NCBI GenBank assembly: GCA_002477565.1
Contig: DLQL01000103.1
Location: forward strand, 1-24,391
Length of the DNA stretch: 24,391 nucleotides
Reading direction: 5' to 3'
From: Flavobacteriaceae bacterium UBA7433
GTDB taxonomy: Bacteria > Bacteroidota > Bacteroidia > Flavobacteriales > Flavobacteriaceae
Shown here: one piece after another, positions 7,076 to 16,215 of the stretch
Layout: each line of letters starts with the position of its first letter
Position numbering within the stretch: position 1 is the first letter of the stretch
Program-made: the position numbers and the translations under genes
The notes under the pieces: model-generated
The model's database searches: none
Told to the model about the DNA's origin: nothing
What the model saw: the letters and a program-made list of their open reading frames with translations, nothing else

Positions 7076-9049
7076 ATGAAAAACTTTTTATCCAAGCTTC
7101 TGATCTGTCTCTTTTGTACGGGGCTGTGTGCACAAAAAAACGACCGCATTTCCGATACTACCGACCGAGACACCACAGTGGTAAAACTAAAAAAAAGTCC
7201 CTTGCGAATGTCCAAACCCTCTAAGACGACAACGCAGGTACACCCAGAATCTGGAAAGGCGAATTACCTCGATTACAAGAGCATCACACACAGAAAAGAC
7301 ACGGTTCTTTTGGACACGACCCTCAGCATCCAAAAAGACTACAAGATGAATTTCCTAAGAAAAGACCTCTTTGGATGGCAGCCCTTACAAAATCAAGGAC
7401 AGGTGATGAATCCACTGAGCTACAATTTTGTTGGCACCGATCTTTTGCCCCAAATGGGGGCGCGCGCCAAACATCAAAATTACTACCAAGTAGAAGACAT
7501 CCGATCGTATTCCGTTCCGACGCCATCCTCTCAATTTTCCTACAGGTCCGGATTGGAGCAAGGACAGTTTTTGGATTCTTGGCTGACCTTTAACAGCCAC
7601 AAAAGATTGAATGTCGCTATCGCTTACAAAGGATTGCGCTCTTTGGGCAGCTACCGAAACTCCTTGAGCAGCCATGTCAATTTTCGAGCAACGCTCTCCT
7701 ACCAGTCAAAAAACCAACGCTACCAACTGAACGCTCACATGAGCTCACAAAATTTGGAAAATCAGGAAAATGGAGGATTGACTCCAACCTCCTTGGGTCT
7801 TTTTGACAGCAACGACTCCGAATTTTCGGATCGAGGGAGGTTGGATGTCAATTTGGAAAATGCAAAAAGCGTCTTGGTTGGTAAAAGGTACTACGCAGAC
7901 CACACGTACAAATTGTTCAAAAACAAAGACAGTTTGCCCGCTACAAAATCCCACCTGAGACTAGGGCACGAATTCATCTACGACACCAAACAGTTTTACT
8001 TTAGCAGTGCCGCCACTACTTTTTTTGGAGAAACTTTTAAAAGTACAACCGCTGACAAAACAGCTCACAAACGCATGCAAAACAAAGTCTACTTGGACTT
8101 TGACTCTCCATACGTACTTGGAAATTTCCGCGTATTTTCTTCCCACGACGCCTATTACCAAGGGTATAAAAATTTGGTCTACTCGGATGCACAAACGATC
8201 GGAAGTCAACTCAAGGGAACACTGGTTGCTGCAGGAGCTCAATGGAAAGCTGTGATTCAAAACATTTCCTTTTCCGCCAATGCAAGTACGAGCATCGCTG
8301 GGGACCTCCGTGGCAACCAACTCTTTGTCAAAGCGGCCTACAAAAACAAAAGAGACATCGCAATTGCAGCTTCTTTGCAAATCAGCTCCAAAGCGCCCGA
8401 TTTCAATCGCAGGCTCTTTCAAAGCAATTTTATTGCCTACAACTGGCAAAACAATTTTAAAAATACGGCTGTTCGAAATTTGAAATTGGACCTAAAAAGT
8501 CCTTGGGTCGCCGCTTCGGCCTCCTTGACGCAACTTGACAATTACAATTATTTCAGCGCAGACACACAGTCGAAACCCATGCAGTACGAATCCACTGTCA
8601 ATTACCTTCAAATAAAAGCGCACAAAGAACTTGTGTTTTGGAAATTTGCTTGGGACAACACCTTTCAATACCAAAATGTGGCAAGCGGTGCGGAGGTGTT
8701 AAAAGTCCCTGATTTTATTGGACGTTCAACTTTCTACTTTTCGGAATACTTGTTTAAAAAGAAATCGCTCTACTTGCAAACTGGGATCACAGCACATTAT
8801 TTTTCTGCTTACCAAGCCAACAAGTACCATCCTCTTCTCGGAGATTTTGTATTGCAAAACGAAACGGAAATTGGAGGCAAACCACTGCTCGACTTTTTTG
8901 TAAACGGACAAATTCGAAGAACGCGTTTGTTTGTCAAAGCCGAAAACTTACTCTCAGCTCTCAACAAGACCAATTACTACGCAACTCCAAACCAACCTTT
9001 CCGAGATTTTACGATTCGATTTGGGCTCGTTTGGAATTTCTTCAATTGA
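7076..9049 (+). CDS. Putative outer-membrane beta-barrel porin (Porin_10-like)
   Basis: The 657-residue protein begins with a signal peptide (residues 1-19, LLICLFCTGLCAQ). A polar, low-complexity segment of about 75 residues follows, then LFGWQPLQNQGQVMNPLSYN and FVGTDLLPQMGARA, which introduce the barrel in this family. The remainder alternates aromatic and polar residues in many short strands and ends in an aromatic residue before a final Asn (GLVWNFFN), as expected for barrel insertion by BamA. It resembles the large putative porins annotated in Bacteroidota under Porin_10 (PF14121). By inference it forms an outer-membrane channel or fatty-acid/solute pore; the substrate cannot be deduced. 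The COG2509 oxidoreductase gene starts only 24 nt after its stop and is probably on the same transcript. Confidence 0.8.
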   Translation: MKNFLSKLLICLFCTGLCAQKNDRISDTTDRDTTVVKLKKSPLRMSKPSKTTTQVHPESGKANYLDYKSITHRKDTVLLDTTLSIQKDYKMNFLRKDLFGWQPLQNQGQVMNPLSYNFVGTDLLPQMGARAKHQNYYQVEDIRSYSVPTPSSQFSYRSGLEQGQFLDSWLTFNSHKRLNVAIAYKGLRSLGSYRNSLSSHVNFRATLSYQSKNQRYQLNAHMSSQNLENQENGGLTPTSLGLFDSNDSEFSDRGRLDVNLENAKSVLVGKRYYADHTYKLFKNKDSLPATKSHLRLGHEFIYDTKQFYFSSAATTFFGETFKSTTADKTAHKRMQNKVYLDFDSPYVLGNFRVFSSHDAYYQGYKNLVYSDAQTIGSQLKGTLVAAGAQWKAVIQNISFSANASTSIAGDLRGNQLFVKAAYKNKRDIAIAASLQISSKAPDFNRRLFQSNFIAYNWQNNFKNTAVRNLKLDLKSPWVAASASLTQLDNYNYFSADTQSKPMQYESTVNYLQIKAHKELVFWKFAWDNTFQYQNVASGAEVLKVPDFIGRSTFYFSEYLFKKKSLYLQTGITAHYFSAYQANKYHPLLGDFVLQNETEIGGKPLLDFFVNGQIRRTRLFVKAENLLSALNKTNYYATPNQPFRDFTIRFGLVWNFFN

Positions 9050-9073
9050 TCAAAACCACTCAACACCTGCCCA

Positions 9074-10627
9074 ATGCCAGAAGAAATTCAACTCCGTGTA
9101 TCGCCCAAAGTCGCTTCCACTAAAGCCCTTCTAAAACGAGAAGTCGCTTTTAAACTAAAAGCATCTTTCGATGAAATACGGCATGTAGAAATTCTAAAAC
9201 GATCGATTGACGCGCGACAGAGTTCTGTGAAAATAAACCTCAAAGTTGCCGTGTACCTCGAGGAAGATTTTGAGGAGATTTTACCGCAGCTCCCCGACTA
9301 CCCCAATGTGAGCAAACAACAAGAAGTGTTGGTGGTCGGAGCGGGGCCCGCGGGCTTGTTTGCCGCACTCAAACTACTGGAAAAAGGCTTGAAACCCATT
9401 GTCTTGGAACGGGGGAAAGACGTGCGGGCTCGAAGAAGGGATTTGGCAGCGCTAAACAGACTGCACCTGGTGGATGAAGATTCGAATTATTGTTTTGGCG
9501 AAGGGGGTGCAGGTACGTATTCCGACGGAAAGCTGTATACCCGTTCAAAAAAAAGAGGCGATGTACAAGCCATCTTACAACTGCTCGTCGCTTTTGGAGC
9601 CACCAAAAATATTTTGGTCGATGCGCATCCCCATATCGGCACCAACAAACTGCCAAAAATCATTGCCCAAATAAGGGAAACCCTCCTCGCACATGGGGGC
9701 GAAGTTCACTTTGAAGCAAGGGTGACCGACATCCATATCAAAAACCAAACAATCGCGGGGGTCTCTTTAAAAGATGGCCGAAAATTTGACTGTAAAAAAT
9801 TGATCTTATCGACGGGGCACTCAGCACGAGATATTTTTGAACTGTTGCACGCCAAAAACATCTTCATCGAAGCCAAGCCTTTTGCTTTGGGTGTTCGCGT
9901 AGAGCATCCACAGGCTTTGATCGACCGCATACAATACAAGTGTGACATCCGCAGTGAATACCTCCCTCCTGCTCCTTACAGCATTGTAAAACAGGTAAAA
10001 AATAGAGGTATCTATTCCTTCTGCATGTGCCCGGGCGGCATCATAGCCCCTTGCGCCACAAGCCCTGGAGAAGTGGTGACGAATGGCTGGTCTCCCTCCA
10101 AAAGGGACCAAGCCACCTCCAACTCAGGAATTGCCGTAGAGTTAAAACTGCAAGATTTTGCCCCCTTTCACAAAAAAGGCCCTTTGGCCGCTTTGGAATT
10201 TCAAAAACAAATCGAACAAAAAGCCTGGGCGCTTGGAGGAAAATCTCAAAAAGTACCCGCTCAAAAACTGGTCGATTTTACAAAGGGAATACGTTCTTCA
10301 GAAATCCCTAAAACATCCTACCAACCCGGAACGACTTCCGCAGTGTTGTCAGAATTGTTTCCTGCCTTCCTCCACAACACATTGCAAGAAGGTTTTCGGC
10401 AATTTGGAAAATCCATGCGGGGTTATTTGACCAACGAAGCCGTCGTTCATGCTCCCGAATCGAGAACTTCCTCTCCTGTGAGAATTCCGAGAGAAAGAGG
10501 AAGTTTGGAACACCCGCAAATCAAAGGACTGTATCCCTGTGGTGAAGGGGCCGGATATGCAGGTGGAATCATTTCTGCCGCCATTGACGGTGAAAAATGT
10601 GCAGAGCAATGCGCATTGAGCTTGTAA
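9074..10627 (+). CDS. COG2509-type FAD-dependent oxidoreductase
   Basis: The 517-residue protein starts with the short N-terminal domain typical of COG2509 proteins (EIQLRVSPKVAS; then EILKRSIDARQ). A Rossmann FAD site follows: GAGPAG at residues 89-94 and the acidic end of strand two in VLERGKDV. The family motif NYCFGEGGAGTYSDGKLYTR comes next, near residue 137. Later signatures are FAPCATSPGEV-like PCATSPGEVVTNGWSPSKR and the C-terminal second FAD motif GLYPCGEGAGYAGGIISAAIDG. The protein is cytoplasmic, with no signal peptide. Its substrate is not known; members are annotated only as NAD(P)/FAD-dependent dehydrogenases. It follows the porin gene closely without an obvious functional connection. 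Confidence 0.9.
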   Translation: MPEEIQLRVSPKVASTKALLKREVAFKLKASFDEIRHVEILKRSIDARQSSVKINLKVAVYLEEDFEEILPQLPDYPNVSKQQEVLVVGAGPAGLFAALKLLEKGLKPIVLERGKDVRARRRDLAALNRLHLVDEDSNYCFGEGGAGTYSDGKLYTRSKKRGDVQAILQLLVAFGATKNILVDAHPHIGTNKLPKIIAQIRETLLAHGGEVHFEARVTDIHIKNQTIAGVSLKDGRKFDCKKLILSTGHSARDIFELLHAKNIFIEAKPFALGVRVEHPQALIDRIQYKCDIRSEYLPPAPYSIVKQVKNRGIYSFCMCPGGIIAPCATSPGEVVTNGWSPSKRDQATSNSGIAVELKLQDFAPFHKKGPLAALEFQKQIEQKAWALGGKSQKVPAQKLVDFTKGIRSSEIPKTSYQPGTTSAVLSELFPAFLHNTLQEGFRQFGKSMRGYLTNEAVVHAPESRTSSPVRIPRERGSLEHPQIKGLYPCGEGAGYAGGIISAAIDGEKCAEQCALSL

Positions 10628-10718
10628 AAGACGGATGGGGTTCCTAAAAAAACACCCCCCTGCTTTAGAGGGAAGACAGGACTCCTTGAAAGACCGCTTC
10701 AAAATCATGTTTATTTAC

Positions 10719-10726
10719 TAACTTTG
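10719..10726 (+). promoter_or_regulatory. Candidate -7 box of the dapF operon
   Basis: TAACTTTG is a perfect TAnnTTTG, 20 nt before the dapF ATG in the 119-nt gap after the oxidoreductase gene. The nearest upstream TTG (10686-10688) is 30 nt away, longer than usual, so the -33 element is weak or absent. Confidence 0.45.
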
Positions 10727-10746
10727 CAATTGAGAACGCACACACT

Positions 10747-11532
10747 ATGGAATTGACTTTTTACAAATACCAAGGTACTGGAAATGACTTTGTGATGATT
10801 GACAACCGCGATTTGCAATTCCCTCACGACGACGCCCCCCTCATACAACATTTGTGCAACCGCCGTTTTGGAATTGGAGCAGATGGATTGATCTTGCTCA
10901 ACCCTTCCGAAAACCACGATTTTAAAATGGTTTATTTCAATGCCGATGGCGGAGAAGGTACGATGTGTGGAAATGGCGGCAGGTGTTTGGTCGCTTTTGC
11001 TCACGACTTGAAGGCAATTGGTGACAAAACTACTTTTGAGGCGGTAGATGGATTACACCATGCAAGTATTGAAGCAGGTGTGGTCTCTCTTCAGATGATC
11101 GATGTCTCCGAAATACAAATTGAGTCCAACCACGCATTCTTAGACACCGGATCTCCTCATCATGTGGAGCTTGTCGAAAACATTGCTGCATATGATGTGT
11201 TTGCCAACGGCAAAAGAATTCGAAATGGCGCCCCTTATTTTCAAGAGGGAACCAACGTGAATTTTGTAGAAGCTACTGGAGCGGATTCTTTTCGAGTTCG
11301 TACCTATGAAAGAGGTGTGGAAGGAGAGACATTGGCTTGCGGGACAGGTGCAACTGCAGTTGCAATTGCCATGCATGCGCAAAACCACACCCAGGCCAAC
11401 AACATCCAACTAAAGGTAGAAGGCGGAGCTTTGGAAGTTTCCTTTCTCAAACAAAACCACAGCTACCAAAATGTCTTCCTGAAAGGGCCCGCAAAATTTG
11501 TTTTTAAAGGGCAGCTATCCATCAAAAAATAG
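10747..11532 (+). CDS. dapF: Diaminopimelate epimerase
   Basis: DapF interconverts LL- and meso-diaminopimelate, the last step before meso-DAP is used for peptidoglycan or decarboxylated to lysine. The 261-residue length and fold repeats fit the family. Both catalytic cysteines are present: Cys74 in GEGTMCGNGGRC and Cys198 in ETLACGTGATAVA. The N-terminus (YQGTGNDFVMIDNR) and NRRFGIGADGLILL also match. It is the first gene of a compact plus-strand run: the acetyltransferase ATG comes 3 nt after its stop. dapB, another gene of this pathway, lies about 7 kb downstream in this window. Confidence 0.97.
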   Translation: MELTFYKYQGTGNDFVMIDNRDLQFPHDDAPLIQHLCNRRFGIGADGLILLNPSENHDFKMVYFNADGGEGTMCGNGGRCLVAFAHDLKAIGDKTTFEAVDGLHHASIEAGVVSLQMIDVSEIQIESNHAFLDTGSPHHVELVENIAAYDVFANGKRIRNGAPYFQEGTNVNFVEATGADSFRVRTYERGVEGETLACGTGATAVAIAMHAQNHTQANNIQLKVEGGALEVSFLKQNHSYQNVFLKGPAKFVFKGQLSIKK

Positions 11533-11535
11533 GCT

Positions 11536-12069
11536 ATGAATACGTTGAAAGGAACTCAAATACACCTCCGAGCTTTGGAACTTGAAGACCTTCAGTTTTT
11601 GTACGAAACAGAAAACAAAGAGGCTTTTTGGCAAGTCAGCAACACCCAAACGCCTTTTTCTAAATTCACCTTGTCCAAATACCTCGACAATGCGCATTTG
11701 GACATTTACGAAGCCAAACAACTCCGTTTGGTCATGGCGACAAATACAGATGACAAACCCGTTGGCATGATCGATTTGTTCGATTTCGATCCGGCAAATA
11801 AAAGAGCAGGAATTGGTATCTTGACGCTAGAAACCTACCGAAAAAAAGGCTTTGCAACGGAAGCGCTTCGCCTTTTGATTTCCTATGCTTTTCAGCATTT
11901 GAACCTGCACCAACTGTATGCACACATTGCTTCCGACAACGCAAACAGCATGGACTTGTTTAAAAAGAACAACTTTGTCATTGCTGGCGTCCGCAAAGAT
12001 TGGATTTTTGACCTTCCCACATACAAAGACGAGGTGATGTACCAATTGATTCGAACCTATGAAGATTGA
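11536..12069 (+). CDS. GNAT-family N-acetyltransferase (RimJ/RimL-like)
   Basis: The 177-residue protein has the GNAT fold of the RimJ/RimL type: an N-terminal LRALELEDLQFLYETEN, then PVGMIDLFDFDPANKRAGIGI, an acetyl-CoA binding region at RKKGFATEALRLLISYAF (about residues 99-116), and the late helix and strand LYAHIASDNANSMDLFKKNNF. It transfers an acetyl group from acetyl-CoA to an amine; the acceptor is unknown. SpeG- or ribosomal-protein-acetylating relatives have the same outline. It lies 3 nt after dapF, and its stop codon directly abuts the mltG start. This suggests constitutive co-expression with envelope genes, but not a proven role there. Confidence 0.9.
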   Translation: MNTLKGTQIHLRALELEDLQFLYETENKEAFWQVSNTQTPFSKFTLSKYLDNAHLDIYEAKQLRLVMATNTDDKPVGMIDLFDFDPANKRAGIGILTLETYRKKGFATEALRLLISYAFQHLNLHQLYAHIASDNANSMDLFKKNNFVIAGVRKDWIFDLPTYKDEVMYQLIRTYED

Positions 12070-13110
12070 ATGATGCCTTTAAAAACTAAAAAAACCATCG
12101 GAATTGTCTTGGCAATCTCAGCTTCAATTGCCTGGGTCACGGTGCATTTTGCAAGGAAAATATACGCAGAAAATGTACACGCCGAAGGCTACCTGTACTT
12201 GCCCTCAGGAAGCACCTTTGAAAACTTGCTAGAAGAAGTGCGGCCTTTTTTAAAAAATACGGAGGACTTTGCATGGGTCGCTACTCAAAAAAAATATACA
12301 AAACAACTCAAAGGAGGCAGGTACCTGCTTCAAAAAGGGATGAATTCCAACGAGTTGGTCAATTTATTGAGAAGTGGCAAACAAGCTGCTGTACAAGTGA
12401 CTTTTAACAACCAACACCGATTGGAATTGTTAGCAGGGCGAATTTCCAAACAAATAGAAGCGGATTCAATCTCTTTGATGCGGGCTTTTACGGACTCTCT
12501 TTTTTTAGCCAATCACGGCTTTTCGAAAAAGAATGCCATTGGCATGTACGTTCCCAATACTTATGAATTCCTTTGGAACACTAGTGCGGACGGATTTCGA
12601 AACAAAATGTATCGAGAGTACCATAAATTTTGGAATGTCCGTCGCATTGCCAAAGCCAAAACACAAAATTTAGAGGTTCAAGAAGTCATTGCCCTCGCTT
12701 CAATCGTCCAAAAAGAAACGGCGCAAGTGAGCGAAAGACCCATCGTTGCCGGTTTGTACTTGAATCGGTACCACAAAAAATGGGCATTGCAAGCCGATCC
12801 TACTGTCATCTTTGCACTCCAAGAAAAATACGGTACAAACTTCGAAGTCAAACGCGTTCTGAACAAAGATTTAAAAATCGATTCTCCCTACAATACGTAC
12901 AAATACACCGGGATTCCTCCAGGCCCCATCGCTATGCCTGACATCTCATCCATAGATGCCGTACTGAATCCGTCCAAACACAGGTATATGTTTATGTGCG
13001 CCAGCACAAAAACAATCGGAAGTCACGTATTTACAAAAAGTTTGAGGCAGCACAACAGAAATGCGAAACAATACCAAAGGTGGCTTTCCTCGCAAGGAGT
13101 TCATCGCTAA
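12070..13110 (+). CDS. mltG: Endolytic murein transglycosylase MltG
   Basis: MltG is an inner-membrane YceG-like lytic transglycosylase that cleaves nascent glycan strands and sets their length. The 346-residue protein has one N-terminal membrane segment (IGIVLAISASIAWVTVHFA, about residues 11-29), a LysM-like region (GYLYLPSGSTFENLLEEV), and the YceG domain. Glu216 in IVQKETAQVSERPIVAG corresponds to the E. coli catalytic Glu218, followed by QADPTVIFAL and SPYNTYKYTGIPPGPI. Two ATG codons in a row open the frame, and it abuts the acetyltransferase stop, so translation is probably coupled. With dapF and dapB nearby, the context is cell-wall synthesis. Confidence 0.96.
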   Translation: MMPLKTKKTIGIVLAISASIAWVTVHFARKIYAENVHAEGYLYLPSGSTFENLLEEVRPFLKNTEDFAWVATQKKYTKQLKGGRYLLQKGMNSNELVNLLRSGKQAAVQVTFNNQHRLELLAGRISKQIEADSISLMRAFTDSLFLANHGFSKKNAIGMYVPNTYEFLWNTSADGFRNKMYREYHKFWNVRRIAKAKTQNLEVQEVIALASIVQKETAQVSERPIVAGLYLNRYHKKWALQADPTVIFALQEKYGTNFEVKRVLNKDLKIDSPYNTYKYTGIPPGPIAMPDISSIDAVLNPSKHRYMFMCASTKTIGSHVFTKSLRQHNRNAKQYQRWLSSQGVHR

Positions 13111-13221
13111 AAGACGGAACAGTTTATGTTTGAAGCGGCTTTTTAGGATGGCTTGATGCCTCCTTCTTTCAAATTATTTTTTTGAGTATCTTTATAAACG
13201 AATCGTTTCGGAAATTTTTAC

Positions 13222-13725
13222 ATGCATACCTCCATAAAATTAGTTGGGCTGGGATTGTTTTTCTCACTCTCTGTTGCCTTTTCCAACCACAAATACTACA
13301 TGAGTCTGATGCAAATAGATTATGTGCAAGAACAGCAGGCTTTGCAGGTGACCGTTCGGATATTTGTAGACGATCTTCAGACGGCGTTGAATGCTGTCGG
13401 AACTGCAGCTGTTGAAATTGCCACAGACAGAGAGCCACTAGAAATCGAAAAACGCTACCGTGCTTACCTAAACGAACAACTCTCTTTTGAGGTAAACAAC
13501 AGAAAGAAAAACTTTGTGTATTTGGGCAAAGAATACGAGGAAAACCAGGTTGTTTTCTATCTAGAAATTCAAGAGATTGACAGTTTGCAATCCCTTCGTA
13601 TCAAAAACACCCTTTTGACGCATGCATTGAACGAGCAAGAAAATATTGTAAAGACAAAGGCATACGGCAAAAACAAAAGTGTTGTTCTCACAAAAAACAA
13701 GTCAAAATCTTTAATATATTTTTAA
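13222..13725 (+). CDS. DUF6702 family protein
   Basis: The 167-residue protein has an N-terminal hydrophobic stretch (LVGLGLFFSLSVAFS) that acts as a signal peptide or anchor. It continues with HKYYMSLMQIDYVQEQQALQVTVRIFVDDLQTAL, the pattern by which I assign it to DUF6702, a Bacteroidota family without known function. It is predicted to be periplasmic or envelope-attached and rich in beta strands. It lies between mltG and the M1 peptidase gene, an order I recall from related genomes. TATCTTTA at 13187-13194 is one base off a -7 box and could give it a separate start of transcription, 27 nt before the ATG. Confidence 0.75.
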   Translation: MHTSIKLVGLGLFFSLSVAFSNHKYYMSLMQIDYVQEQQALQVTVRIFVDDLQTALNAVGTAAVEIATDREPLEIEKRYRAYLNEQLSFEVNNRKKNFVYLGKEYEENQVVFYLEIQEIDSLQSLRIKNTLLTHALNEQENIVKTKAYGKNKSVVLTKNKSKSLIYF

Positions 13726-13776
13726 CTAAATGTTTCCTTTTTAGGACTACATTTATACGTGTAAAACCAAGTTGAC

Positions 13777-16014
13777 ATGAAAAAAATAAGTTTCGCATTC
13801 CTCGTATTGCTGTGCACAGCAAGCCAACTCATTTTAGCCCAAACTCAAAAAGGACATACCAACACGAATAAATTCAAACAACTCAAAGATGAATTTGCCA
13901 CGCCAAACAGCCAGCATTCTGCTTCTGGAGCTCCCGGCACCCACTACACTCAACAACAAGTTGATTACGATATGGACATCGTCTTGGACGACACCCGTCA
14001 AAGGCTGAGTGGTTTCGAAAAAATCACTTACCACAACAATTCCGAGGACACTTTGGAATACTTATGGCTGCAATTGGACCAAAACAAACTGGCAAAAGAC
14101 TCCAAATCTCCCGACATAGAAATTGATACGGTGGATCCACTCTACACTCCAGCAACCTTTGCAAAGAAATTTATCGAAGCACCTTTTGATGGTGGCTTCA
14201 ATATTGAAGCCGTACAACAGTCCAATGGCAATGAACTGTCCTACACCATCAACCGCACCATGATGCGCATTGACTTGCCAAAACCTTTGGCCTCTGGCAA
14301 GACTTTTAAATTTGAAATCAAATGGTGGTACAACATCATCGACCACACGATCGACAGAACCCGCTCAGGATACGAGCACTTTGAAGAAGATGGGAACAAG
14401 CTCTATGTGATTGCTCAATTTTTCCCGCGTTTGGCAGTCTACGACAATGTGGAAGGTTGGCAAAACATGCAGTTTTGGGGACGCAGCGAATTTGCCTTGG
14501 AGTTTGGAGACTACAAAGTTAAGATTACGACACCCAAAGACCATGTTTTAAACGCAACAGGGGTGTTGACCAACCCAAAAGAGGTCTTGACAAAAACACA
14601 ACTAAAACGCTTGAATGCTTCCAAAAATTCTTTTGACAAACCCGTCATGATTGTCACACAAGAAGAAGCAGAAGTCGCTGAAAAAAGCACGAGCAAAGAG
14701 ACAAAAACATGGCATTTCAATGCAAAAAATGTCCGCGATTACGCCTTTGCTTCTTCCCGTAAATTTATCTGGGACGCCATGGCTGTCGACATCAATGGAA
14801 CTGCCGTAATGGCTTACTCACTCTACCCCAAAGAAGGAAACCCTCTTTGGGAAAAGTACTCCACTCGAGTGGTTGCTCACACCTTGAAGGAGTATTCCAA
14901 ATACACGTTTGACTACCCCTACCACAAAGCCATTTCTGTCCACTCAAAAAACCAAGGAATGGAATACCCACAAATCTGTTGGAATTATGGAAGACCCAGA
15001 AAAGATGGCACTTATTCAGACAGAACAAGAGACGCCATGATTGGCGTCATCACTCACGAGATCGGACACAACTTTTTTCCGATGATTGTAAATTCTGACG
15101 AACGCCAATGGACATGGATGGACGAAGGTTTGAATTCTTTTATCGAAACCTTGACAGAATTGGCATTTGACAAAGATTTCAACACGGGAAACCTCCCCAA
15201 AGACATCGTGCCCTACATGGGTGGCGACCAAAGCAACATTGCACCCATCATGACCCAAGGAGATCAGGTCTATCAATTTGGTCCGAATGCCTATACCAAA
15301 CCTGCCGCCGGTTTGTACCTCCTCAGAGAAACAATTCTCGGCCAAAAGTTGTTTGATTATGCCTTTCGCACTTATTCCAGACGGTGGATGTTCAAGCATC
15401 CGACTCCTGAAGATTTCTTTAGAACAATGGAAGATGCCTCAGGAGCAGATTTGGATTGGTTTTGGAGGGGGTGGTTTTACACAACCGATGTCTGCGACAT
15501 CGCTGTCAAAGAGGTGAATCAATTCCGTGTCACTGACAAACCTACCAAGAGAATTCTTTCGATGGCCAAAGAGCTAGGTGTTCCTGCAGAAAGAATCCGA
15601 CCCGGACTTTTCTTGACGACCGATGAAATTTCAGAAGGAGAACCGGAAAAAATTGAAGACATCCAACTGTTGACCAGCTACCTTGAAAAAAAATACAAAA
15701 ACAAAATTGCCCCAGAAATCCCTTCCTATGTGTACGAAATTGTCTTTGAAAAACCGGGAGGACTTGTGATGCCTATTATTGCAGAGATCACCTATGAGGA
15801 CGGTCGTAAAAAAAGAAAAACCTACCCCGCCCAAATATGGCAAAAAAACGACCGAGAGGTGCGCAAAATTATTTCATCGACCAAAGCAATCAAGAGCATT
15901 CTGATCGATCCAGATTTGGAAACCGCAGATGTTGATACCACAAACAACAGCTGGCCAACACTCAAAAAATCGGTATTTGACCTCAAAAAAGAAGGATTCA
16001 AAACCCAACAATAA
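13777..16014 (+). CDS. M1-family zinc metallopeptidase
   Basis: The 745-residue protein has a signal peptide (LVLLCTASQLILAQ, to about residue 21), so it is exported. It has the gluzincin layout of M1 aminopeptidases: an N-terminal beta domain, then a GMEYP motif at residues 394-398 in the GxMEN position, the zinc site HEIGH at 427-431, and the third ligand Glu450 (WMDEGLNSF) exactly 18 residues later. A Tyr that could stabilise the transition state lies in the following helical region. The GMEYP variant, with Tyr instead of Asn, is common in the bacterial secreted M1 relatives. It probably trims peptides in the periplasm; specificity is unknown. TACATTTA at 13748-13755 is a near -7 box 21 nt before the ATG. 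A stable hairpin follows the gene. Confidence 0.92.
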   Translation: MKKISFAFLVLLCTASQLILAQTQKGHTNTNKFKQLKDEFATPNSQHSASGAPGTHYTQQQVDYDMDIVLDDTRQRLSGFEKITYHNNSEDTLEYLWLQLDQNKLAKDSKSPDIEIDTVDPLYTPATFAKKFIEAPFDGGFNIEAVQQSNGNELSYTINRTMMRIDLPKPLASGKTFKFEIKWWYNIIDHTIDRTRSGYEHFEEDGNKLYVIAQFFPRLAVYDNVEGWQNMQFWGRSEFALEFGDYKVKITTPKDHVLNATGVLTNPKEVLTKTQLKRLNASKNSFDKPVMIVTQEEAEVAEKSTSKETKTWHFNAKNVRDYAFASSRKFIWDAMAVDINGTAVMAYSLYPKEGNPLWEKYSTRVVAHTLKEYSKYTFDYPYHKAISVHSKNQGMEYPQICWNYGRPRKDGTYSDRTRDAMIGVITHEIGHNFFPMIVNSDERQWTWMDEGLNSFIETLTELAFDKDFNTGNLPKDIVPYMGGDQSNIAPIMTQGDQVYQFGPNAYTKPAAGLYLLRETILGQKLFDYAFRTYSRRWMFKHPTPEDFFRTMEDASGADLDWFWRGWFYTTDVCDIAVKEVNQFRVTDKPTKRILSMAKELGVPAERIRPGLFLTTDEISEGEPEKIEDIQLLTSYLEKKYKNKIAPEIPSYVYEIVFEKPGGLVMPIIAEITYEDGRKKRKTYPAQIWQKNDREVRKIISSTKAIKSILIDPDLETADVDTTNNSWPTLKKSVFDLKKEGFKTQQ

Positions 16015-16091
16015 CTGTGTTTTTACAAAAAAATATACCGCCTTAAAAAGCACTTAAAAAAAAGAGTTCACATCAAAAAAAACAATCGCAC

Positions 16092-16111
16092 AAGGGTTCT
16101 TCGGAGCCCTT
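16092..16111 (+). terminator. Stable hairpin after the M1 peptidase gene
   Basis: AAGGGTTC (16092-16099) pairs with GAGCCCTT (16104-16111) through eight pairs including one G-U, closed by the very stable tetraloop TTCG. It lies 78 nt after the peptidase stop and about 80 nt before the parA promoter box. The T-tract is poor (TATTTG), so termination may be partial, or the hairpin may protect the 3' end. Confidence 0.55.
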
Positions 16112-16189
16112 ATTTGCTGTAAGCTCCCTCAGAATTAGCAACTTAAAAGTTTGTTAACATCTTCCTTTTTAAAAACCCGTAAATAATTG

Positions 16190-16197
16190 TATTTTTG
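16190..16197 (+). promoter_or_regulatory. Candidate -7 box of the parAB operon
   Basis: TATTTTTG is a perfect TAnnTTTG, 18 nt before the parA ATG at 16216. A TTG start codon at 16195 would lie inside this box, which argues for the ATG at 16216. No properly spaced TTG element is seen upstream. Confidence 0.45.
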
Positions 16198-16215
16198 AAT
16201 CATAATTTTGCTCAA

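Noticed and set aside
10628..10718. Short C/G runs after the COG2509 gene considered as a terminator
   Set aside because: Only four-base pairings such as CCCT/AGGG could be found, without a T-run after them.
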